From Nitrospirota bacterium (lineage in GTDB: Bacteria; Nitrospirota; Thermodesulfovibrionia; Thermodesulfovibrionales; UBA6898), in contig JACRLQ010000091.1 of NCBI GenBank assembly GCA_016215155.1, forward strand, positions 1 through 64,000: 64,000 nucleotides of DNA. Reading direction: 5' to 3'. This document shows positions 33,239 to 42,435 of this stretch, piece after piece; position 1 is the first letter of the stretch; the number at the start of each line of letters is the position of its first letter. Under the pieces are notes generated by a model. It did not search any database. It was not told the DNA's origin and saw only the letters and a program-made list of their open reading frames with translations. Both the position numbers and the translations under genes were made by a program.

Positions 33239-34558
33239 TCAGTCGGGCCCGCGGAGTTTTTTCAACTTTCGATAGATAGTTGCCCTGGACATCCCCAGGA
33301 CTTTCGCGGCCTTCGCGATGTCGCCCCCTGACCTTTCTATGACCGTCTTTATATATCCTTCGATCAGGCCGTCGAGGTCCCGCGAAATACCCTGATCCAG
33401 GACGTCAGGTAAGAGGTCAAGCTCCGAGAAATGCTCCGGCCCGACCGGTCCCCCGCGCGCCAGAAGCAAAGCCCTCTCCAGGGCATTCTTCAATTCCCGC
33501 ACATTCCCGGGCCACCCGTAGCTCCCGAGCATACGCATGACCTCGGGAGACAAAACGGTCACGGGCGACCCAAGCACGCCAAGGAGGTGCCCTACGAGCG
33601 CCGGCAGGTCTTCCAGCCTTTCCCGAAGCGGAGGGATAAGTATAGGGAAAGACCCGATGCGGAAATAAAGGTCTTTCCGGAATACACCCCTCATCGCCTC
33701 ATCCCGCAGATTCTTGCCGGTCGCGCATATAGGGCGAAAGTCGCTGAAACGTACATTGACATCTCCAAGCCGCCGGTAGGATTTCTCTTCTATCACCTTC
33801 AGAAACTGGGCCTGGACCGTCACGTCCATATCCCCTATTTCGTCCAGAAACAGCGTCCCGCCGTCCGACATATCCATAAGACCCTGCTTGTCGATCACCG
33901 CGGAAGTAAACGCCCCCTTCGCGTGCCCAAAGAGCTCGCTTGCAAGAAGTTCCCCCCTGAGCGCGGAACAGTTTACCTCGACAAACGGCGCGGAGGCCCT
34001 GGGGCTGCGCTCATGTATCCATTTTGCAAGTACTCCCTTGCCGACGCCGGTTTCACCCATAAGCAGCACCGGAGCATCGGTTTCCGAAGTAACGGCCGCC
34101 ATCTCGATCACCTTCTTCATCCCGCGGCTTTCGCCCCAAAATGGCTGGAATTTCATCGACAGCCGCTGCTGATAGTCGTCCTTCCTTCTGAGAGCGCCGA
34201 GTTCCAGGCTTTTCCTCAGGATTATTTCGAGGTTTGAAAGACTTACAGGTTTTATAAGAAAGTTATCGGCGCCCCGGCGCATGGCCTCAACTGCCGTCGG
34301 CACGTCGCCGCCGGCGGTAATTACGATAATGGCTGCCGATGGATAGACCCTGCGCAGGTCGTCGATCCAGTCTATGCCGTTTCCGTCGGGCAACCTCATA
34401 TCGAGAAGGACCGCGTCAAACCGCTGGGAGGCCGTCGCCTGCCGGGCTTCTTCCAACGAGGAAACACCCTTGACGTTATAGCCCGCCTTTGAGAGATATT
34501 TGGAAAATCCAAAAATTACGGCCGGTTCGTCGTCAACGAGGAGGACATTCTGTTTCAT
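33239..34558 (-). CDS. Sigma-54-dependent response regulator (NtrC family)
   Basis: 439 residues: receiver (VDDEPAVIFGFSK; LLDMRLPDGNG), AAA+ domain with Walker A GETGVGKG and Walker B TLFLDEIGD, and a Fis-type HTH at the end (GGDIAKAAKVLGMSRATIYRKLKKL). The sigma-54 contact loop reads GAFTSA instead of GAFTGA, a substitution worth noting. ATGA overlap with the kinase gene makes them a pair. It likely acts at 33036-33069 on the chemosensory operon. Confidence 0.9.
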   Translation of the reverse strand: MKQNVLLVDDEPAVIFGFSKYLSKAGYNVKGVSSLEEARQATASQRFDAVLLDMRLPDGNGIDWIDDLRRVYPSAAIIVITAGGDVPTAVEAMRRGADNFLIKPVSLSNLEIILRKSLELGALRRKDDYQQRLSMKFQPFWGESRGMKKVIEMAAVTSETDAPVLLMGETGVGKGVLAKWIHERSPRASAPFVEVNCSALRGELLASELFGHAKGAFTSAVIDKQGLMDMSDGGTLFLDEIGDMDVTVQAQFLKVIEEKSYRRLGDVNVRFSDFRPICATGKNLRDEAMRGVFRKDLYFRIGSFPILIPPLRERLEDLPALVGHLLGVLGSPVTVLSPEVMRMLGSYGWPGNVRELKNALERALLLARGGPVGPEHFSELDLLPDVLDQGISRDLDGLIEGYIKTVIERSGGDIAKAAKVLGMSRATIYRKLKKLRGPD

Positions 34559-37194
34559 GACTCCCCTTTTTTCGCAAGAGGCAGGTTTATCTCAAAGGTA
34601 CACCCCGGAGAAGGGTCATTGTTGACGGTCGTCACTGTGCCTCCATGTTTTTCAATAATGTTTTTCACTATCGCAAGCCCGAGTCCCGTACCCTTTCTCC
34701 TGGTGGTAAAGAAGGGCTCGAAAACACGATGCCGGATTTCCCCGGGGATCCCTTTCCCCTGGTCCATGACTCTTATTATAGCAGCGCAGCAGGTCGGGAC
34801 AAAGATATGAAGCAGTATCTCGCTTCCCTCAGGGCTATGCTGTGCCGCATTGTCCAGCAGGTTGATCAATACCTGCTGGATCTTCTGGGTATCCACTTTT
34901 ACCTCAGGCGAGATCCCGTCAGGGTTTGTCATAATGTTCACCCGGTGGGTCCTGCCGTAAGCCGACTGTTTCCAGGAATCCACCGCGCCCGCGCATAGTT
35001 CCCATATCGAAACTTGCTGCATGTTTTCCGCCTCGATCGGCTTGCCGACGTTCAGCAGATCGCTCATAAGTTGGGACAGCCGCTCGACCTGCGCGCGGAT
35101 ATGCAGCAGAAAGGCGCTCTGTTCGTCGCTTGCGCCCTCTGCTACCAGGGCCTCGCTCAGGGCCATTATGGCGTTCAAGGGATTTCTGACCTCGTGCGCC
35201 ACGCCCGAGGCGATCTTCCCGATCGTCTCCATCTCCTGGATCTTGAAAAGTCTGAGTTCCATCTTCTTCCGCTCCACCTCGAACGCGATATAGCTTGAAA
35301 AGATCTCGATGAGATGAATATCGTCATCGCTGAACATGCGTTTTTTTCTGTCCATCACATCGATGACCCCCGCAAGTTCTCCGGAGGCGCCGATTACCGG
35401 GACACAGACCATACTTTTCAGGCCGTATTTTGAAGAAAAACTTCCCGCGAAAGGCCCCTGGACCTGGTACGATTTTCTTGTCGAGTACACTAAAGGACAG
35501 GGATAGTCCTCAGGGACCGGTTCTCCGCCCGGCAATAAAATCCCGTCGGACAGAAAAGAGATAACGGAGGCCCTGCCTTCCTCAACCTGCTGGATCATGA
35601 CATGGGGAACATCAAGGAGGTCTGAGAGGCTTACGACGACTTTTTTGCATATGGATTCGAATGAACCTCCGAGGGTCGTGGCAAGACCATAAACCGATTC
35701 GAGCGCCTTCTGCCGGCTCAAAAGCGCCGCTTCCGCGAGTTTAAGAGAGGTGACGTCCTTGGATATGTGGATGGCCCCTGTCATATTTCCTTTGGGGTCC
35801 AGGACCGGCGAAACACTGATCAGATAGTGCCTGCCGGTGACTTCATCGTGGACTTCCATTGAATGAGTATTACCGTCAATCAGCATATCGGCATATGGAC
35901 ATACGGCGCCGGGGCCATGGGTGCTCAGTACCACCTCATTGCAGGTCAGACCCACAACCTCCCTGGGGGTCGTTCCCAACAGTCTGGCCATGGCCCTGTT
36001 GGACCTCATAATGACGAAATCGTTATTCAGCAGCATGATGGGGTCGTCGACGGAGTCAAACGTCCGCTCCCAGTCACTTTTGGCGTTAATGAGACAGACC
36101 TCCAGTTTTTTGCGCTCCGTGATATCGACATGCGTGCCTACAATCCGTAACGGCGTTCCCTCTGCGTCGCGTAAAACTACGCGGCCGCGGCTCAGGACCC
36201 AGCTCCAGCCGCCCGCCTTTGTCTTGAGTCGGAATTCGACCTCATGGTTATTTATTTTGTTATGAATATACTGCCTGACGACATCAAACGCAATTGGCCT
36301 GTCCCCGGGATGCAGCAGTGATTTAAAAGTAGCGAAGGAAGAAGGGAGTTCCTCCGGCGGATAACCCAGCATGGCGAGGCAACGGGCGCTGAAAAAGACT
36401 TCCCCCGACGAAATGCTCCAGTCGAAAAGTCCGTCGCTTGTCGCCTCCATTACAAGGGAAAGGCGCTCCTCGCTTTCAGCCATCTTCTGCTGGGCCGAGA
36501 GCTGTTTCTGATATGCTTCCGAGAGGTTTTCGAGCATCATGTTGAAGGCATCGGCGAGGACGTCGATTTCATCGTTGTGTCTGCGTTTGTTCAATTTTAG
36601 CGGAATGTGCAGCCGGTCGAGTCTGAAGGAACGGAAAAAATCCGCCGCCGCGGAGAGATGGCGTGTCACGAGGCGCTTAAAAAGGACCAGGAGGAAGACG
36701 GCGACTATCGAAACCGTCACCGCCTGAAATAAAAACAGGATGGCTATTTTATTAAGGACATCGCGGGAGACCTCGGAAATGTCCGCCTGAAGATATAACA
36801 GCCCCAGCTCCACAGCCTTGCCGTTATGCTCCCGGACCAGGGGGATCTTCTGAATAAGGATGTTTTTGTCTCTTTTTACTCCGGCTTCGGAGACGACGAC
36901 CCCGCCGTCCAGAACGGCCGCATAATTGATATATCGTATATGGTCCAGTCCCTCGACCAGGGCATCGAGCTGCTGACGGTCGAAATGCCACAGCGCGGTG
37001 ACAATTCCCCCGATCTCACCGTATCTTACATGCTCAAGGTTGTCCTGCAGGATGATTAATCTCGACCGGTAGTCGATCCAGGCCTGTACCGCGGTGAAGA
37101 AAACGGTAATCAGCAGACTGATAAGCAGGACCCTGACGAGCAGCCGCCGTCCTATCGGATTGCCTGGCGGGCTTCCGGTCCTATCGACACTCAT
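34555..37194 (-). CDS. Membrane hybrid-sensing histidine kinase (PAS-PAS-GAF)
   Basis: 879 residues. TM1 (about 17-37), a periplasmic domain (38-145), TM2 (about 150-172), HAMP, PAS (about 245-360, WSWVLSRGRVVLRD..HVDITERK), a second PAS (370-490), GAF (about 505-640), HisKA with VAHEVRNPLNAIM, and HATPase_c (LINLLDNAAQH; GTGLGLAIVKNIIEKHGG). All catalytic boxes are intact. It overlaps the solute-binding gene upstream and the NtrC-type regulator downstream, so a three-gene sensory operon is likely. Confidence 0.92.
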   Translation of the reverse strand: MSVDRTGSPPGNPIGRRLLVRVLLISLLITVFFTAVQAWIDYRSRLIILQDNLEHVRYGEIGGIVTALWHFDRQQLDALVEGLDHIRYINYAAVLDGGVVVSEAGVKRDKNILIQKIPLVREHNGKAVELGLLYLQADISEVSRDVLNKIAILFLFQAVTVSIVAVFLLVLFKRLVTRHLSAAADFFRSFRLDRLHIPLKLNKRRHNDEIDVLADAFNMMLENLSEAYQKQLSAQQKMAESEERLSLVMEATSDGLFDWSISSGEVFFSARCLAMLGYPPEELPSSFATFKSLLHPGDRPIAFDVVRQYIHNKINNHEVEFRLKTKAGGWSWVLSRGRVVLRDAEGTPLRIVGTHVDITERKKLEVCLINAKSDWERTFDSVDDPIMLLNNDFVIMRSNRAMARLLGTTPREVVGLTCNEVVLSTHGPGAVCPYADMLIDGNTHSMEVHDEVTGRHYLISVSPVLDPKGNMTGAIHISKDVTSLKLAEAALLSRQKALESVYGLATTLGGSFESICKKVVVSLSDLLDVPHVMIQQVEEGRASVISFLSDGILLPGGEPVPEDYPCPLVYSTRKSYQVQGPFAGSFSSKYGLKSMVCVPVIGASGELAGVIDVMDRKKRMFSDDDIHLIEIFSSYIAFEVERKKMELRLFKIQEMETIGKIASGVAHEVRNPLNAIMALSEALVAEGASDEQSAFLLHIRAQVERLSQLMSDLLNVGKPIEAENMQQVSIWELCAGAVDSWKQSAYGRTHRVNIMTNPDGISPEVKVDTQKIQQVLINLLDNAAQHSPEGSEILLHIFVPTCCAAIIRVMDQGKGIPGEIRHRVFEPFFTTRRKGTGLGLAIVKNIIEKHGGTVTTVNNDPSPGCTFEINLPLAKKGES

Positions 37195-37910
37195 GGCTTT
37201 GCCCCGGGCATGGGTTCCGTCATGCGCCTGAAGGTCCCGTCCCGCTTCATCTCCCTGATTGCCGATGCCAGAGCGGGCACAATCCCGGCATGCCTGCGGT
37301 TAAGATAAAGAAACATATCACGTCTGGCAAGGGCGGGCCTGACCGCCTTCACCCCTTCATACCCCTTACCTTTGATAAAGGCATCGCCCTGCAACCTGTC
37401 ATACACGACCACATCGACCCTGTCATGGACAAGCAGTTTAAAAAGGGCCTCTTCGTCTTTTACCTTTGTCATGGATCTGTATGAGGTTATCCCGGTCTCG
37501 AGAAGTTTCCAGCCATTGATGATCCCCACATGAAAAGGCTTGAGGCTTTCCCATCCGGTGATCTTTACCGAGGGGTCCTTTGTGAATACGGCGAATTCGA
37601 ACTCGGTCAGTTTTTCAGGCACCATAATGAGGTTGGGATATATATTTTCGAGCCCTGATATGCGCACGAAGTCACCGTCGTCTACCCCCCTGTCGGCATT
37701 TATAAGGCCCCGCTCCGACGATACCGGGACAATTCGCGCATTGTATCCTGTGCGCCGGCATGCTTCCCTGATTATCCGGTCCAGGGACCCCCTTCCATCA
37801 GGCGCCGATCTGGGATAGACACTGAACGTATTGAGGACCAGGGTTGGTTCCCCATAGGCGGGGATACACCAGCTGATCAGAATTATCACAACGCAGATTG
37901 ACTGCTTCAC
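37191..37910 (-). CDS. Periplasmic solute-binding protein (SBP_bac_3-like)
   Basis: 239 residues from GTG 37910 with AAGGA 8 nt upstream, beginning with a signal peptide (SICVVIILISWCIPAYGE). The frame continues far upstream, antisense to HU, which is not coding; ATG 37982 is a second choice. The mature part is an amino-acid-type binding protein (LDRIIREACRRTGYNARIV; LLVHDRVDVVVYDRLQGD). It overlaps the kinase by 4 bp with no transporter genes, so it probably feeds a ligand signal to the kinase. Confidence 0.8.
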   Translation of the reverse strand: MKQSICVVIILISWCIPAYGEPTLVLNTFSVYPRSAPDGRGSLDRIIREACRRTGYNARIVPVSSERGLINADRGVDDGDFVRISGLENIYPNLIMVPEKLTEFEFAVFTKDPSVKITGWESLKPFHVGIINGWKLLETGITSYRSMTKVKDEEALFKLLVHDRVDVVVYDRLQGDAFIKGKGYEGVKAVRPALARRDMFLYLNRRHAGIVPALASAIREMKRDGTFRRMTEPMPGAKP

Positions 37911-37982
37911 ACCCTGTATCCTTCTTCTCAGTATATGCTGCCTGCATCCGCTTACCCATGACCGCGATTGCAGTGATGGCAT

Positions 37983-38028
37983 CCCTGCCCATTTAATAAT
38001 ATGAACAATATAACCGGGCCTTGTCAAA
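37983..38028 (-). promoter_or_regulatory. Promoter-like block shared with fabF
   Basis: Minus strand TTGACA (38027-38022), then TTGTTCATATTAT, then ATGGGCAGGG, with the same layout as 23402-23448 upstream of fabF. It would drive the solute-binding/kinase/regulator operon. Confidence 0.5.
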
Positions 38029-38086
38029 AAAGACCGGCAATAGAGGCGCCCCGCAAAGATTACTTTAGCAGGGATTGTATTTTCAG

Positions 38087-38115
38087 TTGACGCAAAGGCC
38101 GTATTTATATAAGAT
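38087..38115 (+). promoter_or_regulatory. Sigma-70 promoter of the HU gene
   Basis: TTGACG (38087-38092), 17 bp, TAAGAT (38110-38115), 33 bp before the HU start. Confidence 0.5.
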
Positions 38116-38148
38116 AAACAGATATAAAAACTATCCGGAGGTGAGTCT

Positions 38149-38424
38149 ATGACAAAACAGGATCTGATTGAGAAGATGGCGGCAGCATCGGGATGCACGA
38201 AGGCCTGCGCGGGCAAGGCGCTCGACGGGGCGATCGAGGCGATCACAAAGGCCGTGAAGAAGGGCGACAAGGTCTCGCTTGTGGGCTTTGGAACATTCTC
38301 CATGTCCAAGAGGAAGGCCAGGACCGGCAGGAACCCCCAGACCGGCGCGACCATCAAGATCGCCGCGAAGAAGCTGCCGAAGTTCTCGGCCGGCAAGGCT
38401 TTCAAGGACGCCGTCAACAAGTAG
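38149..38424 (+). CDS. hup: DNA-binding protein HU
   Basis: 91 residues, complete HU/IHF fold: [18 protein letters not shown] start, [23 protein letters not shown]-binding arm, [18 protein letters not shown] end. GGAGGTGA precedes the ATG. A nucleoid protein that bends DNA without strict specificity. It has its own promoter and a strong terminator, so it is a single-gene unit. Confidence 0.95.
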   Translation: MTKQDLIEKMAAASGCTKACAGKALDGAIEAITKAVKKGDKVSLVGFGTFSMSKRKARTGRNPQTGATIKIAAKKLPKFSAGKAFKDAVNK

Positions 38425-38443
38425 TCTTTCATATCGAAAGAAT

Positions 38444-38477
38444 AAAAAGCCCTGGCGGATGTCCGTCAGGGCTTTTT
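38444..38477 (+). terminator. Rho-independent terminator after HU
   Basis: AAAAAGCCCTGGCGGA pairs with TCCGTCAGGGCTTTTT around a 2-nt turn (one mismatch), ending in a T-run; it could work in both directions. Confidence 0.9.
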
Positions 38478-38647
38478 ATTTTAAGGACATACTGCGTAAT
38501 TACCTTTAAAAAAAGTGACGCTTCAGTTACAGGGGGCAAACCCACCCAAGATCTGAAGGGTTACTATAAAAACATTTTTCAAGGGCCCTCGGCCGTTTAA
38601 AATCGGTTATAATAGATGCCTACTAATTGTCAGGAGGTATATCCAGG

Positions 38648-39934
38648 ATGAAGGTGCTTGTCATTGGAAGCGGAGGCAGGGAGCATGCCATTGTGTGGAA
38701 GCTTGCGCAGAGCAGGTCTGTTGACAAGATATATTGCTGCCCCGGGAATGCCGGGATAGCCGGGATGGCCGAATGCATCGACGTCAAACAGGATGACTTC
38801 GCCGCGCTTCTGGATTTTGTAAAGTATGAATGGATAGACCTCACCATAGTGGGCCCGGAAGACCCCCTGTCCAAGGGCATTGTCGATCTTTTCGAAAAAG
38901 AAGGCAGGAGGATCCTCGGCCCCACGAAGGCAGCGGCACAGCTGGAGTCGAGCAAGGTATTTTCGAAGGACCTCATGAGGGCGAACGGGATACCCACCGC
39001 CGACTACAAGGTGTTCACGTCTTATCTCCATGCGGAAGAGTATATCAAGATGAAAGGCACCCCCATCGTAATCAAGGCCGACGGCCTGGCAGCCGGGAAG
39101 GGTGTTTTTATCGCATCAACTACCGAAGAAGCCATCGATGCCTTAAGGATCATCATGAAAGACAGGGCTTTTGGGGATGCCGGGAACAAGGTCCTTATCG
39201 AGGACTGCCTGCAGGGCGAAGAGGCGTCTTTTATGGTATTTACGGACGGCAAAACCATAGTCCCCATGGTAAGTTCTCAGGACCACAAGAGGATCTTCGA
39301 CAACGACAGAGGCCTCAATACCGGAGGGATGGGGGCATACAGCCCCGCGCCGGTTGTTACGGAGGCCATGGAACATACCGTTATCGAAAAAGTCATGAAG
39401 CCGACAATAAGGGCCCTTAAGGCTGAGGGCATAACTTACAAAGGCATACTCTATGCCGGCCTCATGATAGACAAAAAAGGCACCCCCTATGTACTCGAAT
39501 ATAACTGCAGACTTGGCGATCCGGAGACGCAGCCGGTCCTCTCAAGGCTCGAGACGGACCTGACGGAGATAGCCATCGCGATAGCGGAGGAAAGGCTGGA
39601 CCAGGTACAGGTGCGGTGGAAAAAAGACCCTGCGGTATGCGTGGTCATCTCTTCGGAGGGGTACCCCGGAGCTTACCGCAAAGGCGATGTAATAACCGGC
39701 GTCGAAGAGGCCGAGACCCTCGAAGGGGTCAAGGTCTTTCATGCCGGCACCGCATTTCAGGACGACAAGATCGTGACGTCCGGAGGCAGGGTCCTTGGGG
39801 TGACCGCCACGGGAAGCGACATCGCGGATGCCAGACGGAAGGCCTATGAGGCCATCGAAAAGATACATTTCAGGGGAATGCACTTCAGAAAAGACATAGC
39901 CTCAAGGGCCCTTGACAGGTGCTGTAATCATTAA
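38648..39934 (+). CDS. purD: Phosphoribosylamine-glycine ligase
   Basis: 428 residues from ATG 38648 with AGGAGG upstream; a TTG 7 codons earlier is less likely. ATP-grasp enzyme with GSGGREHAIVWKL start, KADGLAAGKGVFIA and YNCRLGDPETQP, all PurD signatures. It makes GAR in purine synthesis. A TATAAT box lies at 38608. Followed by purE after 16 bp. Confidence 0.94.
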   Translation: MKVLVIGSGGREHAIVWKLAQSRSVDKIYCCPGNAGIAGMAECIDVKQDDFAALLDFVKYEWIDLTIVGPEDPLSKGIVDLFEKEGRRILGPTKAAAQLESSKVFSKDLMRANGIPTADYKVFTSYLHAEEYIKMKGTPIVIKADGLAAGKGVFIASTTEEAIDALRIIMKDRAFGDAGNKVLIEDCLQGEEASFMVFTDGKTIVPMVSSQDHKRIFDNDRGLNTGGMGAYSPAPVVTEAMEHTVIEKVMKPTIRALKAEGITYKGILYAGLMIDKKGTPYVLEYNCRLGDPETQPVLSRLETDLTEIAIAIAEERLDQVQVRWKKDPAVCVVISSEGYPGAYRKGDVITGVEEAETLEGVKVFHAGTAFQDDKIVTSGGRVLGVTATGSDIADARRKAYEAIEKIHFRGMHFRKDIASRALDRCCNH

Positions 39935-39950
39935 TCGAGGAGAGATGGAT

Positions 39951-40448
39951 ATGAAGCCAAAGGTCTTGATAATTATGGGAAGTGACTCGGACCTTCCCGT
40001 TATGGAAGAAGCCTCAAAAACTCTTGAGGGGTTCGGAGTGCCTTACGTGATGACTATCGCGTCCGCCCACCGTACCCCCGAGAGGACCAGGACCCTGATC
40101 AGGGACGCGGAAAAATCAGGCGTTGACGTGATCATAGCGGGGGCAGGCATGTCCGCCCATCTGCCCGGGGTGGTCGCGTCTTTTACCACAATGCCTGTTA
40201 TAGGCGTGCCGCTCAATGCCTCTTCACTAAACGGCATGGACGCCCTTCTGAGCATCGTGCAGATGCCGCCGGGCATCCCGGTCGCGACGGTCTCTATAGG
40301 GAAGGCAGGAGCAAAGAATGCCGGGATTCTTGCGGCGCAGATATTGGCAAGAAAAGACAAGGCGCTCGCCAAAAAGCTTCTCAGCCACAGGACAAAAATG
40401 CAGGAAGAGGTCGAGGAGAAGGCGCGGAAAATCCAGAGAAACAGCTGA
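39951..40448 (+). CDS. purE: N5-carboxyaminoimidazole ribonucleotide mutase
   Basis: 165 residues. ATG 39951 is chosen because GAGGAG lies 8 nt upstream; ATG 39945 is too close. PurE signatures: MGSDSDLPVMEEA, SAHRTPERT, GAGMSAHLPGVVA, GVPLNASSLNGMDALLSIVQMPPGIPVATV-type core. Class I PurE rearranges N5-CAIR to CAIR. ATGA overlap with the next gene. Confidence 0.94.
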   Translation: MKPKVLIIMGSDSDLPVMEEASKTLEGFGVPYVMTIASAHRTPERTRTLIRDAEKSGVDVIIAGAGMSAHLPGVVASFTTMPVIGVPLNASSLNGMDALLSIVQMPPGIPVATVSIGKAGAKNAGILAAQILARKDKALAKKLLSHRTKMQEEVEEKARKIQRNS

Positions 40449-41293
40449 TGCGCACGCATATCGAGTGTTTTCCGTGCTTTCTCAGACAGACGGTAATAGC
40501 CCTCAATCAGCTTACAGACGATCCTGAAGTCCGGGAGAAGGTCATGAAGGCGGTCCTCCTTGTCATCGGGAAAGCCGACACCTCCAGGCCCCCTGCCCAT
40601 ACCACGACATTTATACACAGGATGATCAGGGAGGTCCTCGAGGCCGATCCGTTTGGCAGGATTAAGCACGACTATAATGAGATAGCCCTTGGACTTTATC
40701 CTTCGCTCAAGCAGAAGGTAATAAGGTCAGATGAGCCTCTTCAGACCGCGGCAAGGCTTGCAATTGCGGGCAATGTGATAGACTTTGGGATTTTCACGTC
40801 CGTGGACATCGAAGGCTCGGTCAGCAGGGCGCTTGAGTCTCCCCTTTCCGTTGACGACTACGCTTCTTTCAAACGGTCTGTCCATGAAGCGGAAAATATC
40901 CTGTATCTGCTCGACAACGCCGGTGAGATAGTCTTTGACAGGCTTCTTATCGAAGAGCTGACTTCCCTCGGGAAAAAGGTGACGGCGGTCGTCAAAGGGT
41001 CGCCGGTCCTAAATGACGTGACGTATGAGGACGCATCGCAGACCGGACTGGCCGGTCTGTGCGATGTGATTGACAACGGGTCAGACTGTATCGGGACGAT
41101 AATGGAGTGGACCTCAGCCGGGTTCCGGGATGAATTCTCCCGGGCGGATCTTATAATAAGCAAGGGCCAGGGCAACTTTGAGACCCTCGCGGGAACGGAT
41201 AAAAATATTTATTTCCTGTTCCAGGCCAAATGCGAAGTGGTCTCAAGGGAATTGGGCCGGCTACTTGGCTCTATGATCCTTATGCGTTCCTGA
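40448..41293 (+). CDS. DUF89 / ARMT1-like metal-dependent phosphatase family protein
   Basis: 281 residues. N-terminal CFPCF cysteines, then LYLLDNAGEIVFDRLLIEEL and ISKGQGNFETL, the metal-site motifs of DUF89 proteins. The family removes phosphate from damaged sugar phosphates or related metabolites (damage-control phosphatases). Coupled to purE by an ATGA overlap, which could mean cleaning up a purine-pathway by-product; that is an inference. Confidence 0.88.
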   Translation: MRTHIECFPCFLRQTVIALNQLTDDPEVREKVMKAVLLVIGKADTSRPPAHTTTFIHRMIREVLEADPFGRIKHDYNEIALGLYPSLKQKVIRSDEPLQTAARLAIAGNVIDFGIFTSVDIEGSVSRALESPLSVDDYASFKRSVHEAENILYLLDNAGEIVFDRLLIEELTSLGKKVTAVVKGSPVLNDVTYEDASQTGLAGLCDVIDNGSDCIGTIMEWTSAGFRDEFSRADLIISKGQGNFETLAGTDKNIYFLFQAKCEVVSRELGRLLGSMILMRS

Positions 41294-41351
41294 ACTTCAA
41301 CCGGATGGAATCTGGAAAATACCTCTGACAGTAGCAGTCCCAGGCCCCTGA

Positions 41352-41654
41352 TTACCTGGGCCTTCTGTCCCTGTCTCTGCCGAACCCTCCCCTGCGCTCC
41401 TTCTTTTCCTGAGGTTTCGCCTCATTGACCACTATGGCCCTGTCCATGAACTGCTTGCCGTTAAACATGGTTATGGCCGACTGGGCTGCCTCTTCAGAGC
41501 CCATCTCGACAAAACCGAACCCCCTCAATCTTCCTGTCGCCGCGTCCGTAATCAGCTTCGACGACAGGACCTCACCGGCCTGCGAAAAGAGATCACGAAT
41601 GTCCTCCTCGGTCGCCTTGAATGAGATATTACCGATATACAGTCTGGTGCCCAT
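41352..41654 (-). CDS. RRM-type RNA-binding protein
   Basis: 100 residues: one RNA recognition motif with RNP2 LYIGNI and RNP1 RGFGFVEM, then a basic RGG-like tail (KERRGGFGRDRDRRPR). Such small proteins act as cold-induced RNA chaperones in bacteria. AGGAGG precedes two adjacent ATGs; the second is better spaced. Confidence 0.92.
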   Translation of the reverse strand: MGTRLYIGNISFKATEEDIRDLFSQAGEVLSSKLITDAATGRLRGFGFVEMGSEEAAQSAITMFNGKQFMDRAIVVNEAKPQEKKERRGGFGRDRDRRPR

Positions 41655-41787
41655 CATACCTCCTAAAAAAAAAGTTCCCCTGATATACCCAAAGGGCTTT
41701 ACAGGATAGCCTAAATATACTAATATCTTTCTACTCTGTCAAGAAATAAATAGCATCCGAGGGGTCCGGCGGAAAAAGCGAAACAAT

Positions 41788-42435
41788 ATGAAAAAAATAA
41801 GCCTGCAAAAAACCGCCTACAAAGAGGCGCTGGATGAGACATCAAAAACCATACTGTCGGGAGGCATCGCCTGCTTTCCAACCGAGACGTTCTACGGCCT
41901 CGGCGCCAGATATGACGATCCCGAGGCCCTGGCAAAAATATATGAGATCAAGGGGCGTCCTCATCATAAGGGGATGCCGCTTATAATCGGGGACATGGAC
42001 TCACTCAGCGTGATAGCCGGGCGTGTCGAAGACAGTCTGTTAAAACTTGCCGGAGTTTTCTGGCCCGGTCCCCTTACACTGTTGCTGCCGGCAAGGGAAG
42101 GACTCCCGGACTTTATCACCGCGGGCTCAGGCAGGGTTGCCGTCAGGGTACCCGGCCGGTCCTTCGCCCTGGACCTCGCCAAGCAGATAGGGGTCCCGAT
42201 AACCGCAACGAGCGCCAACATCTCGGGCATGCCGCCGGCGGAGAGCGCGGGGGACGCTGAAAAATATTTCGATGCCGCCCCGGACCTGCTGGTTGACGGC
42301 GGCAAATGCGCTGGCGGCAGACCCTCGACCATAATTGAGCTGATAAAGGGGACCATACGGATCGTCAGGCAGGGAGCTGTCAGCGAAGAAGAGATACGGA
42401 GGAAAGCCGCCTCTGTTTTTTACGAATTGAAGTAG
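41788..42435 (+). CDS. tsaC: L-threonylcarbamoyladenylate synthase (Sua5/YrdC family)
   Basis: 215 residues with FPTETFYGLGARYDD, KIYEIKGRPHHKGMPLII, FWPGPLTLLLPA and ITATSANISGMP, the YrdC nucleotide/threonine-binding motifs. It makes threonylcarbamoyl-AMP for the t6A modification of tRNA. Its end overlaps the convergent acyltransferase gene by 16 bp. No Shine-Dalgarno is evident. Confidence 0.92.
   Translation: MKKISLQKTAYKEALDETSKTILSGGIACFPTETFYGLGARYDDPEALAKIYEIKGRPHHKGMPLIIGDMDSLSVIAGRVEDSLLKLAGVFWPGPLTLLLPAREGLPDFITAGSGRVAVRVPGRSFALDLAKQIGVPITATSANISGMPPAESAGDAEKYFDAAPDLLVDGGKCAGGRPSTIIELIKGTIRIVRQGAVSEEEIRRKAASVFYELK

Noticed and set aside
37911-38432. Upstream extension of the solute-binding protein frame to 413 residues.
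   Set aside because: It runs antisense through the HU gene and its promoter; the signal peptide and ribosome-binding site at GTG 37910 give the true start.
38521-38570. GGGGGCAAACCC upstream of purD, examined as a second GEMM riboswitch.
   Set aside because: The obligatory GACGCAAAGC half and the GNRA-capped stem are absent.
41330-41365. CCCAGG..CCTGGG hairpin over the end of the RRM gene, considered as a terminator.
   Set aside because: The stem is only 6 bp and there is no T-run on the relevant strand.
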